A stretch of 38,139 nucleotides of DNA from an uncultured Alphaproteobacteria bacterium (GTDB lineage: Bacteria; Pseudomonadota; Alphaproteobacteria; Micropepsales; Micropepsaceae): contig CADECX010000031.1 in NCBI GenBank assembly GCA_902825865.1, positions 1 through 38,139 on the forward strand, read 5' to 3'. The translations under genes were made by a program, and so were the position numbers. Each line of letters begins with the position of its first letter. Position 1 is the stretch's first letter. The notes under the pieces are model-generated. The model was not told where the DNA came from, did no database searches, and worked only from the letters and a program-made list of their open reading frames with translations. This document shows positions 16,140 to 23,994 of the stretch, in pieces.

Positions 16140-16190
16140 CTCGTGATTTCAGGTTTAGGTTAGCACCTGACATCACATTACAATCACGAG
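16140..16190 (+). promoter_or_regulatory. Leader hairpin covering the wzx ribosome-binding region
   Basis: The left arm is continuous (CTCGTGATT at 16140-16148, TCAGGT at 16149-16154). The right arm is ACCTGA (16165-16170), an 11-base bulge, then AATCACGAG (16182-16190). Fifteen pairs are perfect. The final GAG is the only purine-rich sequence before the ATG at 16200, so folding would hide it. This could be a translational control element or an attenuator for the polysaccharide genes; alternatively it is only a DNA operator. Confidence 0.45.
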
Positions 16191-16199
16191 CAAGCGTGC

Positions 16200-17711
16200 A
16201 TGACGGACTCATCGCCAGAACAGGCACCTCAAGGCAGTTGGGGCGCGCGCATGTTGAACGGTGCGCTATGGATGATTGCTTTGCGCTGGGCTATCCGGCT
16301 AACGGGACTTGTTAGCACCGTGATTCTGGCCCGCCTCCTGATGCCGAGCGATTTCGGCATTGTCGCCATGGCGATGATTGTGGTGAGCACGCTGGAAATT
16401 TTCAACCAGACCGGACAGAAACTTGTGCTGATCCGGCTAGAAAATCCCACCAAGGAGCATTTCGATACTGCCTGGACGGTTTCATTCCTGATCGGCTTGG
16501 CTATTGCCGCGGCGATCTTAGTGGTTTCGCCCTTGGCGGAACTCTATTTCCACGAACCGAAAGTCGAACCTGTCATGCAGTGCCTTGCGCTGCGCGCGAT
16601 ACTGGGCGGCCTGGAAAATATCGGTACTGTGCATTTCCGGCGCGACCTGAAATTCAACACCTTCTTCGCCTATAACGTTTATCCCAAGTTGATTTCCTTC
16701 ACTGTCACCATAGTGCTGGCCTTCTTATTGAAAAATTACTGGGCGTTGGTCGCGGGCATATTGGTCGGTCAACTCGCACTCATCGTGCTGAGCTATACCA
16801 TGCATCCCCACCGTCCCCGTTTCACCTTGTCCAAGGTACACGAAATCTGGTCCTTTTCGATTTGGACTTTTTTCCGCTCCGTCGGCTATTACCTCAACGG
16901 GCAAATCGACCAAGTAGTTGTGGGTGGCTTTGGCGGCGCCGCGCTGATGGGACGCTATGCCGTTGCCACCGACGTGGCGCAAAGCCCGGGCCGGGAAATA
17001 AATGACCCGATGGTGTCCGTGCTCTATCCGGTCATGTCCCGTCTGCAGAATGACATGCCGGCGCTTCGCGACGTTTATTTGAAGACACTGGGCTGGACCG
17101 CTTTCATCTGCGCCGCCACCGGCGTTGGGGTGGCGCTGATCGCCCCCGATATGCAGCAGCTGGTGCTGGGGGATAGGTGGATCGGGATCGCGCCGCTGAT
17201 GAGCTGGCTGGCGATTGGAGGCGCTATTGCCGGCCTCAGCAGCGGCGCATACTCGCTTTTCGATGCGCTGAATCAGCCCGGAACCGGGGCGCGCTTGATC
17301 TGGGTCCGGCTTTTCTTATTGGGCGCGGCCATCGTGCCGGTCGCATTTTGGACCAAAAGCCTGATCGATATCGCGATTTGCCGAGCGGTGGGTGAAGCGC
17401 TGTTTCTGCCGGGCCTGTTCCATGCCGCGCACCGTGTGTCCGGTATCGGCTTCAAGCAGTATGTACAGGTGCTCTATCGCCCCCTTCTGGCATCCATTCT
17501 TATGGCCTTCGCCGTCATCGCGGCGAATATGACGCTGCCGATTTCCGGAAACACCCGGCTTGCGATCGATATCGGGTTGGGGGCCACTGTCTTCCTAGGC
17601 AGCACATGGCTCTTGTGGCGCGCGGCAGGACGGCCGCAGACGCCGGAAGCAGATGTTTTTGGCCGCGTCGCCAAAATAACTCAGATACCATCAGCACATA
17701 TGCGCAGCTAA
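16200..17711 (+). CDS. Wzx/WzxC-like polysaccharide flippase (MOP superfamily)
   Basis: A 503-residue inner-membrane protein that should flip an undecaprenyl-linked oligosaccharide to the periplasm. About 12-14 hydrophobic spans are visible from residue 19 onward. The N-terminal ARLLMPSDFGIVAMAMIV (41-58) is the classic start of the polysaccharide-synthase family, and NQTGQKLVLIR and VVGGFGGAALMGRYAVA fit the WzxC/RfbX group. The ATG at 16200 has a weak, hairpin-covered ribosome-binding site. It is convergent with the minus-strand glycan genes at 17731-22049 and lies in DNA of visibly lower GC than the flanks. Confidence 0.88.
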   Translation: MTDSSPEQAPQGSWGARMLNGALWMIALRWAIRLTGLVSTVILARLLMPSDFGIVAMAMIVVSTLEIFNQTGQKLVLIRLENPTKEHFDTAWTVSFLIGLAIAAAILVVSPLAELYFHEPKVEPVMQCLALRAILGGLENIGTVHFRRDLKFNTFFAYNVYPKLISFTVTIVLAFLLKNYWALVAGILVGQLALIVLSYTMHPHRPRFTLSKVHEIWSFSIWTFFRSVGYYLNGQIDQVVVGGFGGAALMGRYAVATDVAQSPGREINDPMVSVLYPVMSRLQNDMPALRDVYLKTLGWTAFICAATGVGVALIAPDMQQLVLGDRWIGIAPLMSWLAIGGAIAGLSSGAYSLFDALNQPGTGARLIWVRLFLLGAAIVPVAFWTKSLIDIAICRAVGEALFLPGLFHAAHRVSGIGFKQYVQVLYRPLLASILMAFAVIAANMTLPISGNTRLAIDIGLGATVFLGSTWLLWRAAGRPQTPEADVFGRVAKITQIPSAHMRS

Positions 17712-17730
17712 CAGATAAGACAACGAACTG

Positions 17731-18786
17731 TTATTCTAATTCGGCTTCGCCGTTTTTCTTGCACCGGTCCATTCGCCAGCCGATCGCCAATCCCATCCGG
17801 TGTGCCAGGGCGACGAGTCCAGGTTGTTGCCACAATCCGGAATAAAAGAAATGCCGGGAAGTGGAAAAGTCGCGCTTGGCCACTGAGTCTCCGGCGCCCC
17901 GGTCAATGCGTTTCAGACCGTTCGTCTGGGCGCTGTGTATGATTTGTTTCAGCAAAATGCGCCCTGGCGCGAAGGCCTTCAGCGCCGGATTGTAGACGGG
18001 AAACCAGTAATGCAGGGTCGAGCCACAGCGCAGGCCAAAATGAGATGCAACCCAGGTATCGCCGGCGTGCAGAGTCGATACAATGCCCGAGCATTGCGCG
18101 TCACGAGTCCGGCCGAGCGCATGCAGAATATTCCGTGTTCGTTTTTCACTTAGAACGTCCGCGACCTGCGTCCTGCGATACTGGTCGCGCTTATAGGCGA
18201 TCAATCCGTTCAGGGACCGTTCCACGTCATCCTCGGAAAACACAAACCGAACCGGTCCATACTCACGGATCAGCTTTCGTTCGCGTCTTTCGGTGTCGGA
18301 TGTGAATTTTTTGTCGCTGCGTGCCCTTTCCTCCCAGAAAGCTTCGCCGCCTTGCGGAAAATCGATGCGATGCCCCACTTCCGGCTTTTCGCCGCCAAGG
18401 CCATTCTCCCCCTGGCTTTCGTCGAGATGCGTGAAGTAGAGCGATCTCAGACCGCTTAGGCGCAGCAATACTCTTGGCTCGATACGGAACCCCGGTTCGG
18501 CAATCAGGCCGAAATAGTCGCTCAACTCTCCTCCCAGTCGTTCGCCAATGCCGGCTGCCGCATGGGCCGCTGAACGGTACTGAAAGGGGAAAAAGGCGAC
18601 CGTCCGCCCATCTTGTACCAGTCGGCAAATCCGTACCGACGGCACGCAGGCCGCAACGGCGCGCACATACGGATAAGACACGAATGCCACGGTCTGTTGC
18701 GCGAGGAACCCGCGCCAGATCTCCTGATCGGCTGTGAGCAGAGCATTGGGAGTGATCACCTGACCCGTGATCGGGCCATTTCTCAT
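17731..18786 (-). CDS. CelD/BcsL-type GNAT acetyltransferase
   Basis: A 351-residue protein of the Acetyltransf_6 (CelD, FemAB-like) group, common in exopolysaccharide and exosortase gene clusters. The GNAT half shows DTWVASHFGLRCG...YWFPVYNP...FAPGRILLKQII at about 240-288, including the acyl-CoA-contacting P-G-R region, and a basic DRGAGDSVAKRDFS near 300. It likely adds an acyl group to a sugar, or an amino acid-like group as Fem proteins do. The start overlaps the end of the ligase gene by ATGA, so the two are translated together. Confidence 0.75.
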   Translation of the reverse strand: MRNGPITGQVITPNALLTADQEIWRGFLAQQTVAFVSYPYVRAVAACVPSVRICRLVQDGRTVAFFPFQYRSAAHAAAGIGERLGGELSDYFGLIAEPGFRIEPRVLLRLSGLRSLYFTHLDESQGENGLGGEKPEVGHRIDFPQGGEAFWEERARSDKKFTSDTERRERKLIREYGPVRFVFSEDDVERSLNGLIAYKRDQYRRTQVADVLSEKRTRNILHALGRTRDAQCSGIVSTLHAGDTWVASHFGLRCGSTLHYWFPVYNPALKAFAPGRILLKQIIHSAQTNGLKRIDRGAGDSVAKRDFSTSRHFFYSGLWQQPGLVALAHRMGLAIGWRMDRCKKNGEAELE

Positions 18787-20105
18787 GAATAGGAACTCCG
18801 CGAATATGCCGGTGTGGCTGCCGGCGCAAGCGTGGCGCCGGGCTTGTCATCCGCTTTCCATTTCGTATCAACAACAGCTGCCGCCGGTAGCAGAGCGGCG
18901 ATTTGCGGCAACAAGAGCGCCAGCACCACAAACAGATCGTAATAGGCCATGCTGAGTGCGGCTCCGCCCACAAAGAAAGCCAATAGACTGGTCTGAATCA
19001 TGCGCGCCAGCCTGTGCTGCCAGATATCCTTCAAATGCTTGGTCCTGCGAACGATCGACCAGCAAGACTTGATTGCTGCCAGAATAATCGCCAGGTAAAT
19101 GCCCAATCCGATAAAACCGTGCTCACCCAGGACCTGAAAGTAAATGCTGTGCGCGGCGTGCGCTTCCTGGCCAGGAAAATATTGGTGAAAAATTGCGTTG
19201 AGCTGCGGACCATAGAACCCCGCTCCAAAAGGGAAATGCTCCGTGGCATACTTGATCGCCACCTGCCACGCCACCCATCGCCCCTGAAATGAACCGTCGG
19301 TCTTCAGCGATTGAAGGGAATCGACGCGATCGAAAAACGATTGCGGCATAAAATGAAGCGCAAAATAGAGCACAGCGCCGCCGACCAGAAGATACATCAG
19401 ACGCTGTCTTACATTAAAGAATAGAAGAACTGCGATCGCGGCCATCGCTATATAAGCGCCCCGCGAGTAGCTGCCAATCACCGCTATGGCGCTAGCCACG
19501 AGACAGGCAACCAAAATCAACTTCAACAATTTCGAGGAGGCGGTCGACCGCAAATACTCTATCAAAGGCATCGACATCAGGACTGCAAGCGCCAGTTGGT
19601 TGTTGTCACTGATGATTGTCGAGTCAGGCCCATAGACCCGATATTGTCCACCTGTCATGACCGTAAAGATCCCCCCCTTCACGCCAAAATACATCAGCGA
19701 AATTGCCGCCACCCAGATGATCGCGTCGATACGCACGCGGTTGGTGGCAGTCGCGGCCATGAGAAACCCCAAGGCGAAGATGCGCCAGGTGCGATCCCAG
19801 AAAGGCCAGGACCAGGTCGTATTGAAGGCAAAGAAGGAATTGAACGTCATCCAAACAAGAAAGACCAGGAAGAGCACCGTCATGGTATTGCGCGGAAGCT
19901 TCTTGGGTTCTTCCGACAAAATCCAGGAGAGCACGGCGGAACCGGCCACGATCAAATTCAGGGGCAAGGATCGGGCGAAGCCAAACGCCTCCTGGTGCGG
20001 GTTCATGAGAGCGAACCACTCCCAGATCAAAACCCCGATAAAAGGAAAGCGCAGGGTGAATCCCACGCTGATCGCGACAACGCCTATGAGAAATAGGTCC
20101 CGCAT
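18783..20105 (-). CDS. O-antigen ligase/polymerase-like membrane protein, exosortase-A-associated type
   Basis: A 440-residue membrane protein with about 11 hydrophobic spans. The N-terminus MRDLFLIGVV with FIGVLIWEWFALMNPHQ (22-38) matches the N-terminal domain typical of the putative O-glycosylation ligase found beside exosortase A. The Wzy_C-type core follows, with GSYSRGAYIAM near 210-220 and GRWVAWQVA near 270. A large periplasmic loop carries YFPGQEAHAAHSIYFQVLGEHG, where His and Arg residues are usual for ligases. It should join or polymerise polyprenyl-linked glycan units. No exosortase gene lies in this window. It shares a 4-base overlap with the acetyltransferase gene. Confidence 0.82.
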   Translation of the reverse strand: MRDLFLIGVVAISVGFTLRFPFIGVLIWEWFALMNPHQEAFGFARSLPLNLIVAGSAVLSWILSEEPKKLPRNTMTVLFLVFLVWMTFNSFFAFNTTWSWPFWDRTWRIFALGFLMAATATNRVRIDAIIWVAAISLMYFGVKGGIFTVMTGGQYRVYGPDSTIISDNNQLALAVLMSMPLIEYLRSTASSKLLKLILVACLVASAIAVIGSYSRGAYIAMAAIAVLLFFNVRQRLMYLLVGGAVLYFALHFMPQSFFDRVDSLQSLKTDGSFQGRWVAWQVAIKYATEHFPFGAGFYGPQLNAIFHQYFPGQEAHAAHSIYFQVLGEHGFIGLGIYLAIILAAIKSCWSIVRRTKHLKDIWQHRLARMIQTSLLAFFVGGAALSMAYYDLFVVLALLLPQIAALLPAAAVVDTKWKADDKPGATLAPAATPAYSRSSYS

Positions 20106-20115
20106 GACAAATCCC

Positions 20116-21159
20116 CTATGCCGCCGATTGCCGCTTGCGCAACATCAGCCAGCGCTCGGCCCGACTTGAATCAAAATCCCCACGATCATCGCAGATCGAA
20201 TGCTCCTCGACCGAAATCCGCCCGATCAAGTCGTGGGGCAAATGTCCGCCCGGACAAACATTGAGGACCGCATCGCTGGTAAATATGAGCTCAAAACCTT
20301 GCGCCCGCGTCGCCGCCAACACGTTGGTATCATAGCGCCCATGGGGAAACGACAGGCTGACGATCGCATCAGGCCCGAGATTGGAGCGCAATAACTCTCG
20401 CGCTTGCTGGAGATCCTGTCCGGGATCGTCCAGCATGGTAAGCGGTAAATGGCTGAAACCATGCGCGCCGATGCTCACATTGCCGCCAAGCAGGCTACGC
20501 AGCCCATCCCAGCTGGCCATATCTGGACAAGGCCTTCGTTCATTTACCCTGGCCAGCAGGCTATCGCGGCGCGCCACATCCAGCGCACCAAAACAGGCCA
20601 ACAAGACCAGCTCCGGGCTCTCGCGCGGCGCCTTGTCCACTTCCGTTTCCCCGATCGCCATTCTCAACAAGTCTCGATAGGACGCACGCCCTGTGCGCAA
20701 CGCCTGCAACAAGGTCTCTTGCCACCATGGTGCGCCCGTGTTGACCGCACCCGCTGCCACGAACAAAGTCCACGGCGCGTTCAACCCTGACAAGACTGGC
20801 GCCGCATAGCGGAGATTGTCTTCCCAGCCATCGTCAAACGTTATCAGCAACGGACGCGGTGGAAGCGGCCGCGTCCCGCGCCGCGCCTCCACGACATCGG
20901 GTAAACCGACAATCGTGTAATTGGCGCGCAGGAACAACACCAACTCTTTCAGCACTTCCGTCGAAGTCGTATAGGCCGGGTCAGCCCCCAACTCCGCATA
21001 CATCGCCTTCGGTAGAATACGGTGAAGCATGATCACCGTAAGCGTTTCGCGGTCGCGCAGATGATGATACAGCCTGACCCCGCCCGTGTGAGCGGCGACC
21101 GACTTCGCCATATCCCGCGCCCAGCGGTTCAGCGACGCAAGAGTGCTTGCTTGAGACAT
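20116..21159 (-). CDS. Polysaccharide deacetylase (CE4, NodB fold)
   Basis: A 347-residue protein with a NodB domain. Metal-site motifs are TFDDGWEDN (107-115, D109/D110) and GAHGFSHL (231-238, H233 and H237), followed by SLSFPHGRYD (268-277). It should remove N-acetyl groups from an amino sugar of the exopolysaccharide. I see no signal peptide, so it may act on the inner face or be held by partner proteins. Its first 31 bases overlap the end of the upstream GT2 gene in another frame, and its stop lies 10 bases before the ligase start, which indicates one operon. Confidence 0.86.
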   Translation of the reverse strand: MSQASTLASLNRWARDMAKSVAAHTGGVRLYHHLRDRETLTVIMLHRILPKAMYAELGADPAYTTSTEVLKELVLFLRANYTIVGLPDVVEARRGTRPLPPRPLLITFDDGWEDNLRYAAPVLSGLNAPWTLFVAAGAVNTGAPWWQETLLQALRTGRASYRDLLRMAIGETEVDKAPRESPELVLLACFGALDVARRDSLLARVNERRPCPDMASWDGLRSLLGGNVSIGAHGFSHLPLTMLDDPGQDLQQARELLRSNLGPDAIVSLSFPHGRYDTNVLAATRAQGFELIFTSDAVLNVCPGGHLPHDLIGRISVEEHSICDDRGDFDSSRAERWLMLRKRQSAA

Positions 21160-22049
21160 TGTGCGAGCGAGTTTGTGGTTGCCAGAAAGAGAATGCCGTC
21201 CCAGGGCTTATAGCCCAAGGAAATAGAACGCCAGATGAGGGCCCGCCCGGCCTTGGGGGCGTTGCGGTGAAAGGCAAGCTGACCCAGGCGCAGAAGCCGC
21301 CGGCCGAGTATGCTGTTGATTTCCTGGGAAGAGAGCTGTTCCGAAAAGCGTGCAATATGGCCTTCGATCATCGGCAAGGTATAAGCCAATTGGTCGCTGA
21401 ATGATCCCGCCGAAAGGCTTTTCCGCCGTTCGTGCACATGCACCAGGCTTTCATGCACATAACCCAGCTCACCGCTCGCGGCCAACCGGATCCACATGTC
21501 CTGGTCTTCCGCGATCTTGAGATTCGGGTTGAAACAACCTGCCTTTTGCATCTGGGCGCGCCAGACCAGCACGGATGGAGTGGTGATATAATTGTCCGAA
21601 AGAAGTGCTTTCCATGCCAGGCCTCCCGTGACCACGACCTGGCCGCGATAGATGTCACCGGTATTGACGCCCTCGGGCGTAATCAGGTCGGAGCCGCAGG
21701 ATACGAAGGAGACCTTGTCATTCGCCGCGATGACTTGGGCCTGCTTTGCCAACTTGGTCGGCAGCCACTCATCGTCCGCGTCCAAAAAAGCGACAAGCTC
21801 GGTATTCGCCGCCATGACGCCGCGATTGCGCGCGGCGGCGGCCCCGACATTCTTGTCCATGCGCACAACCTCGACATTCAGACCTTGGTAACCTCTGGCG
21901 ATTTCGGCGGTGGAATCGGTGCTGGCATCGTCGACCACGACCAGCTGGGAAACAGGCATGGTTTGCGCCCGCACAGACTCAAGGGCTCGCCCGAGGGTTG
22001 CCTGAGAATTGTGGGCCGGAATGACTGCGCAAATCCTCGGAAACGCCAT
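21129..22049 (-). CDS. GT2 family glycosyltransferase
   Basis: A 306-residue GT-A enzyme expected to add one sugar in repeat-unit assembly. It has PAHNSQATL (11-19), VVDDASTDST (38-47), the metal-binding DAD (90-92) in AFLDADDEWLP, and the catalytic-base region EDQDMWIRLA (181-190). The C-terminal helices are basic and may contact the membrane; there is no obvious transmembrane domain. It is first in the minus-strand glycan operon and diverges from the deacetylase-like gene at 22221. Confidence 0.9.
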   Translation of the reverse strand: MAFPRICAVIPAHNSQATLGRALESVRAQTMPVSQLVVVDDASTDSTAEIARGYQGLNVEVVRMDKNVGAAAARNRGVMAANTELVAFLDADDEWLPTKLAKQAQVIAANDKVSFVSCGSDLITPEGVNTGDIYRGQVVVTGGLAWKALLSDNYITTPSVLVWRAQMQKAGCFNPNLKIAEDQDMWIRLAASGELGYVHESLVHVHERRKSLSAGSFSDQLAYTLPMIEGHIARFSEQLSSQEINSILGRRLLRLGQLAFHRNAPKAGRALIWRSISLGYKPWDGILFLATTNSLAQCLKQALLRR

Positions 22050-22090
22050 CGTTCTTACGTCAAAAATACCCGGTTAGCAGGACGGAATGG

Positions 22091-22135
22091 ACGCCACGTC
22101 CCGGTATCCGATTGCACGGTCCGAATACGTGGCGT
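22091..22135. promoter_or_regulatory. Inverted repeat ACGCCACGT/ACGTGGCGT in a divergent promoter region
   Basis: Two perfect 9-base arms (22091-22099 and 22127-22135) are separated by 27 bases, near three helical turns centre to centre. The repeat lies between two divergent glycan transcripts (minus start 22049, plus start 22221), so a single looped or tetrameric regulator could control both. No regulator is encoded next to it. Confidence 0.45.
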
Positions 22136-22220
22136 TAACTTTAGATAGTAGAGTATAAAGGCTTAATTGTCGAAAACTCGTTAAGAGCTGGCGAATAGCC
22201 TAGGGCCGGCCGAATTGAAA

Positions 22221-23306
22221 ATGACCAATTTGGAATTCACGACAAGCCAGGCTCGAGCAAAAAACGGGGCGGCCGCTCACGGCGCGGCACAGGCCGGCGT
22301 CATGCTGCCCGAAAACCGGCATGATGTCGTTTACTTGCCAAGTTCCGCTCCCATGCTGATCTGCATCATCGATGCGGAAGAGGAATTCGATTGGAGCAAG
22401 CCATTCGCCACCGCCAATAATGCGGTCACGAATATGCAGGCGCAGGCCAGGGCTCAAGCGATATTCAAGCGTTATGGCCTGGTGCCGACCTATGCGGTGG
22501 ATTATCCGGTCGCCGCACAGGAACAAGGCTATGGTCCGTTGCGCGACTTCGCGAAATCGGGCCAATGCGAAATCGGCGCCCAGCTTCATCCCTGGGTGAC
22601 GCCGCCTTTCGAAGAGTCCGTCGGCGAAACCAACTCCTTTGCCTGCAACCTGCCTTACGATCTGCAGGCGCGGAAGATGGAAAGCCTGACTGCCGTGATC
22701 GAGAAGAATTTCGGCGTGCGGCCGAGGTTGTTCCGTACCGGGCGCTATGGCGCGGGTCCCGACACCATCCGCCTGCTCCAGGAATTCGGCTATGACATCG
22801 ATTGCAGCGTGCTGCCGGGTCCTGCGATTACCCCTTCCAGTCCCGACTATTCCAACGCACCGTCCCAGCCTTATTGGCTGGGCTCCGGCAAGCGGATCCT
22901 GGAAATTCCGGTAACCGCCAGCATGGTAGGTCCGTTGCGCGTCTTCCGCGACGCTTCCAACCGTATTTTCACCTCGCCTGTGAGCCGGTTTGCCAAACTG
23001 CCGGCCATCCTGGCGCGAACACGCCTTCTGTATCGCGCCCGCATCTCGCCGGAAGGCCATAGCCTGGACGAAGCCCAGCAACTGACCAGGACGCTCTATT
23101 GGGCCGGCCAGCGCGTGTTCGCGCTCAGCTATCACAGTCCATCCTTGTCGCCGGGCCGCACGCCCTACACCCGCAATCAGGCCGATGTTGACCGGTTCTT
23201 GTCGTGGATCGACGCGTATCTGGCTTTTTTCACCACCGAATTGGGGGGCGTCCCCTTATCGGCGTCGCAGGTCCGTGATTGGGCCCAACAGGAGCTTTCG
23301 GTATGA
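22221..23306 (+). CDS. Polysaccharide deacetylase-like protein, WalW type
   Basis: A 361-residue protein related to the NodB fold but with a changed active site. LICIIDAEEEFDW (46-58) replaces TFDDG with an acidic D..EE set, and QLHPWVTPPF (121-130) supplies the histidine motif, as in WalW-like proteins of polysaccharide clusters. RLFRTGRYGAG near 171-181 and ALSYHSPSLSPG near 299-310 are further family landmarks. I chose the ATG at 22221; a TTG six bases earlier is possible and neither has a strong ribosome-binding site. The first 40 residues look unstructured. It overlaps a small membrane-protein gene by ATGA. Confidence 0.8.
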   Translation: MTNLEFTTSQARAKNGAAAHGAAQAGVMLPENRHDVVYLPSSAPMLICIIDAEEEFDWSKPFATANNAVTNMQAQARAQAIFKRYGLVPTYAVDYPVAAQEQGYGPLRDFAKSGQCEIGAQLHPWVTPPFEESVGETNSFACNLPYDLQARKMESLTAVIEKNFGVRPRLFRTGRYGAGPDTIRLLQEFGYDIDCSVLPGPAITPSSPDYSNAPSQPYWLGSGKRILEIPVTASMVGPLRVFRDASNRIFTSPVSRFAKLPAILARTRLLYRARISPEGHSLDEAQQLTRTLYWAGQRVFALSYHSPSLSPGRTPYTRNQADVDRFLSWIDAYLAFFTTELGGVPLSASQVRDWAQQELSV

Positions 23307-23452
23307 GTGGAGCATGGTACGCGCTGGCAACCGCCATCATTGCCCTGGTGTGTTGGTGGGTGCTGAAAAACGATACCGGCCCGTCTTCGCCAAAGGCCAG
23401 AGCGGAAGTAGCCGCGAAGAAAAGGAAACTCCGGGAAGGCACCCCCGACTAA
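23303..23452 (+). CDS. 49-residue single-span membrane peptide coupled to the deacetylase-like gene
   Basis: The ATG overlaps the previous stop (ATGA at 23303-23306) and an AGGAGC site lies 10 bases upstream. The peptide begins MSGAWYALATAIIALVCWWV, one transmembrane helix, followed by a short linker and a very basic tail (residues 31-45 include ten Lys/Arg/Glu positions, mostly Lys/Arg). The predicted topology is tail in the cytoplasm. The stop overlaps the convergent DUF188 gene by 4 bases. I recognise no family. It may anchor or assist the deacetylase-like protein. The coupling and composition support a real gene, but it is short. Confidence 0.6.
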   Translation: MSGAWYALATAIIALVCWWVLKNDTGPSSPKARAEVAAKKRKLREGTPD

Positions 23453-23994
23453 GCGCCCGCCTGGCGCACGCGTTTCAGCGCCGCGATGCAGTTTTCGAGT
23501 TCATTCAAGAATCGCGACCGGTCCTCTTTTCTGAAGCCTGCATGATGGGTTTGCCCGCCGGGCGTGAGTTCGCGCAAATGCCGGCTGAGTTCCCGCATCC
23601 CAAGCGCCATGCCGATACCGTCTTGGGTGAAGTGCTTGCCATTGGGGCCCAAGACGCGCGCGCCCTTGTCCAGGCAGCGTGCCGCCAGCGGAATATCGGC
23701 GGTGACGCAGATATCACCCGCGGCAATGGTATCGACGATCCAATCATCAGCGGCATCCGCGCCTTCCGCCACGGTGACGTGACGCAGGAACGGATTGGCC
23801 GAAGGGCGTAGCCCGCCATTGCTGACGATGGTGACGGTCAGGCCATGCCGGGCCGCCACCTTTTCGATCTCCGCCTTTACCGGGCAGGCATCGCCGTCAA
23901 CAAAGATTTCAATGGTCGCACGGCCGGACGGCTTTGCGTCGCCGTCGCTAGCGACGGCTTCGCTCGCCTGGCCGATGCTCCCGGCTGAAATCAA
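23449..23994 (-). CDS. DUF188 / YaiI-YqxD family protein
   Basis: A 181-residue protein of the UPF0178 family, PIN-like in fold, with unproven function. The hallmark IFVDGDACPVK (30-40, with acidic D33 and D35) and the later VTADIPLAARCLDKGARVLGPNG and MRELSRHLRE motifs are present. The start is TTG at 23994, overlapping the rhlE stop as TTGA; about 25 residues precede the conserved core. Coupling to rhlE suggests a link to RNA metabolism, but this is only contextual. Confidence 0.8.
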   Translation of the reverse strand: MISAGSIGQASEAVASDGDAKPSGRATIEIFVDGDACPVKAEIEKVAARHGLTVTIVSNGGLRPSANPFLRHVTVAEGADAADDWIVDTIAAGDICVTADIPLAARCLDKGARVLGPNGKHFTQDGIGMALGMRELSRHLRELTPGGQTHHAGFRKEDRSRFLNELENCIAALKRVRQAGA

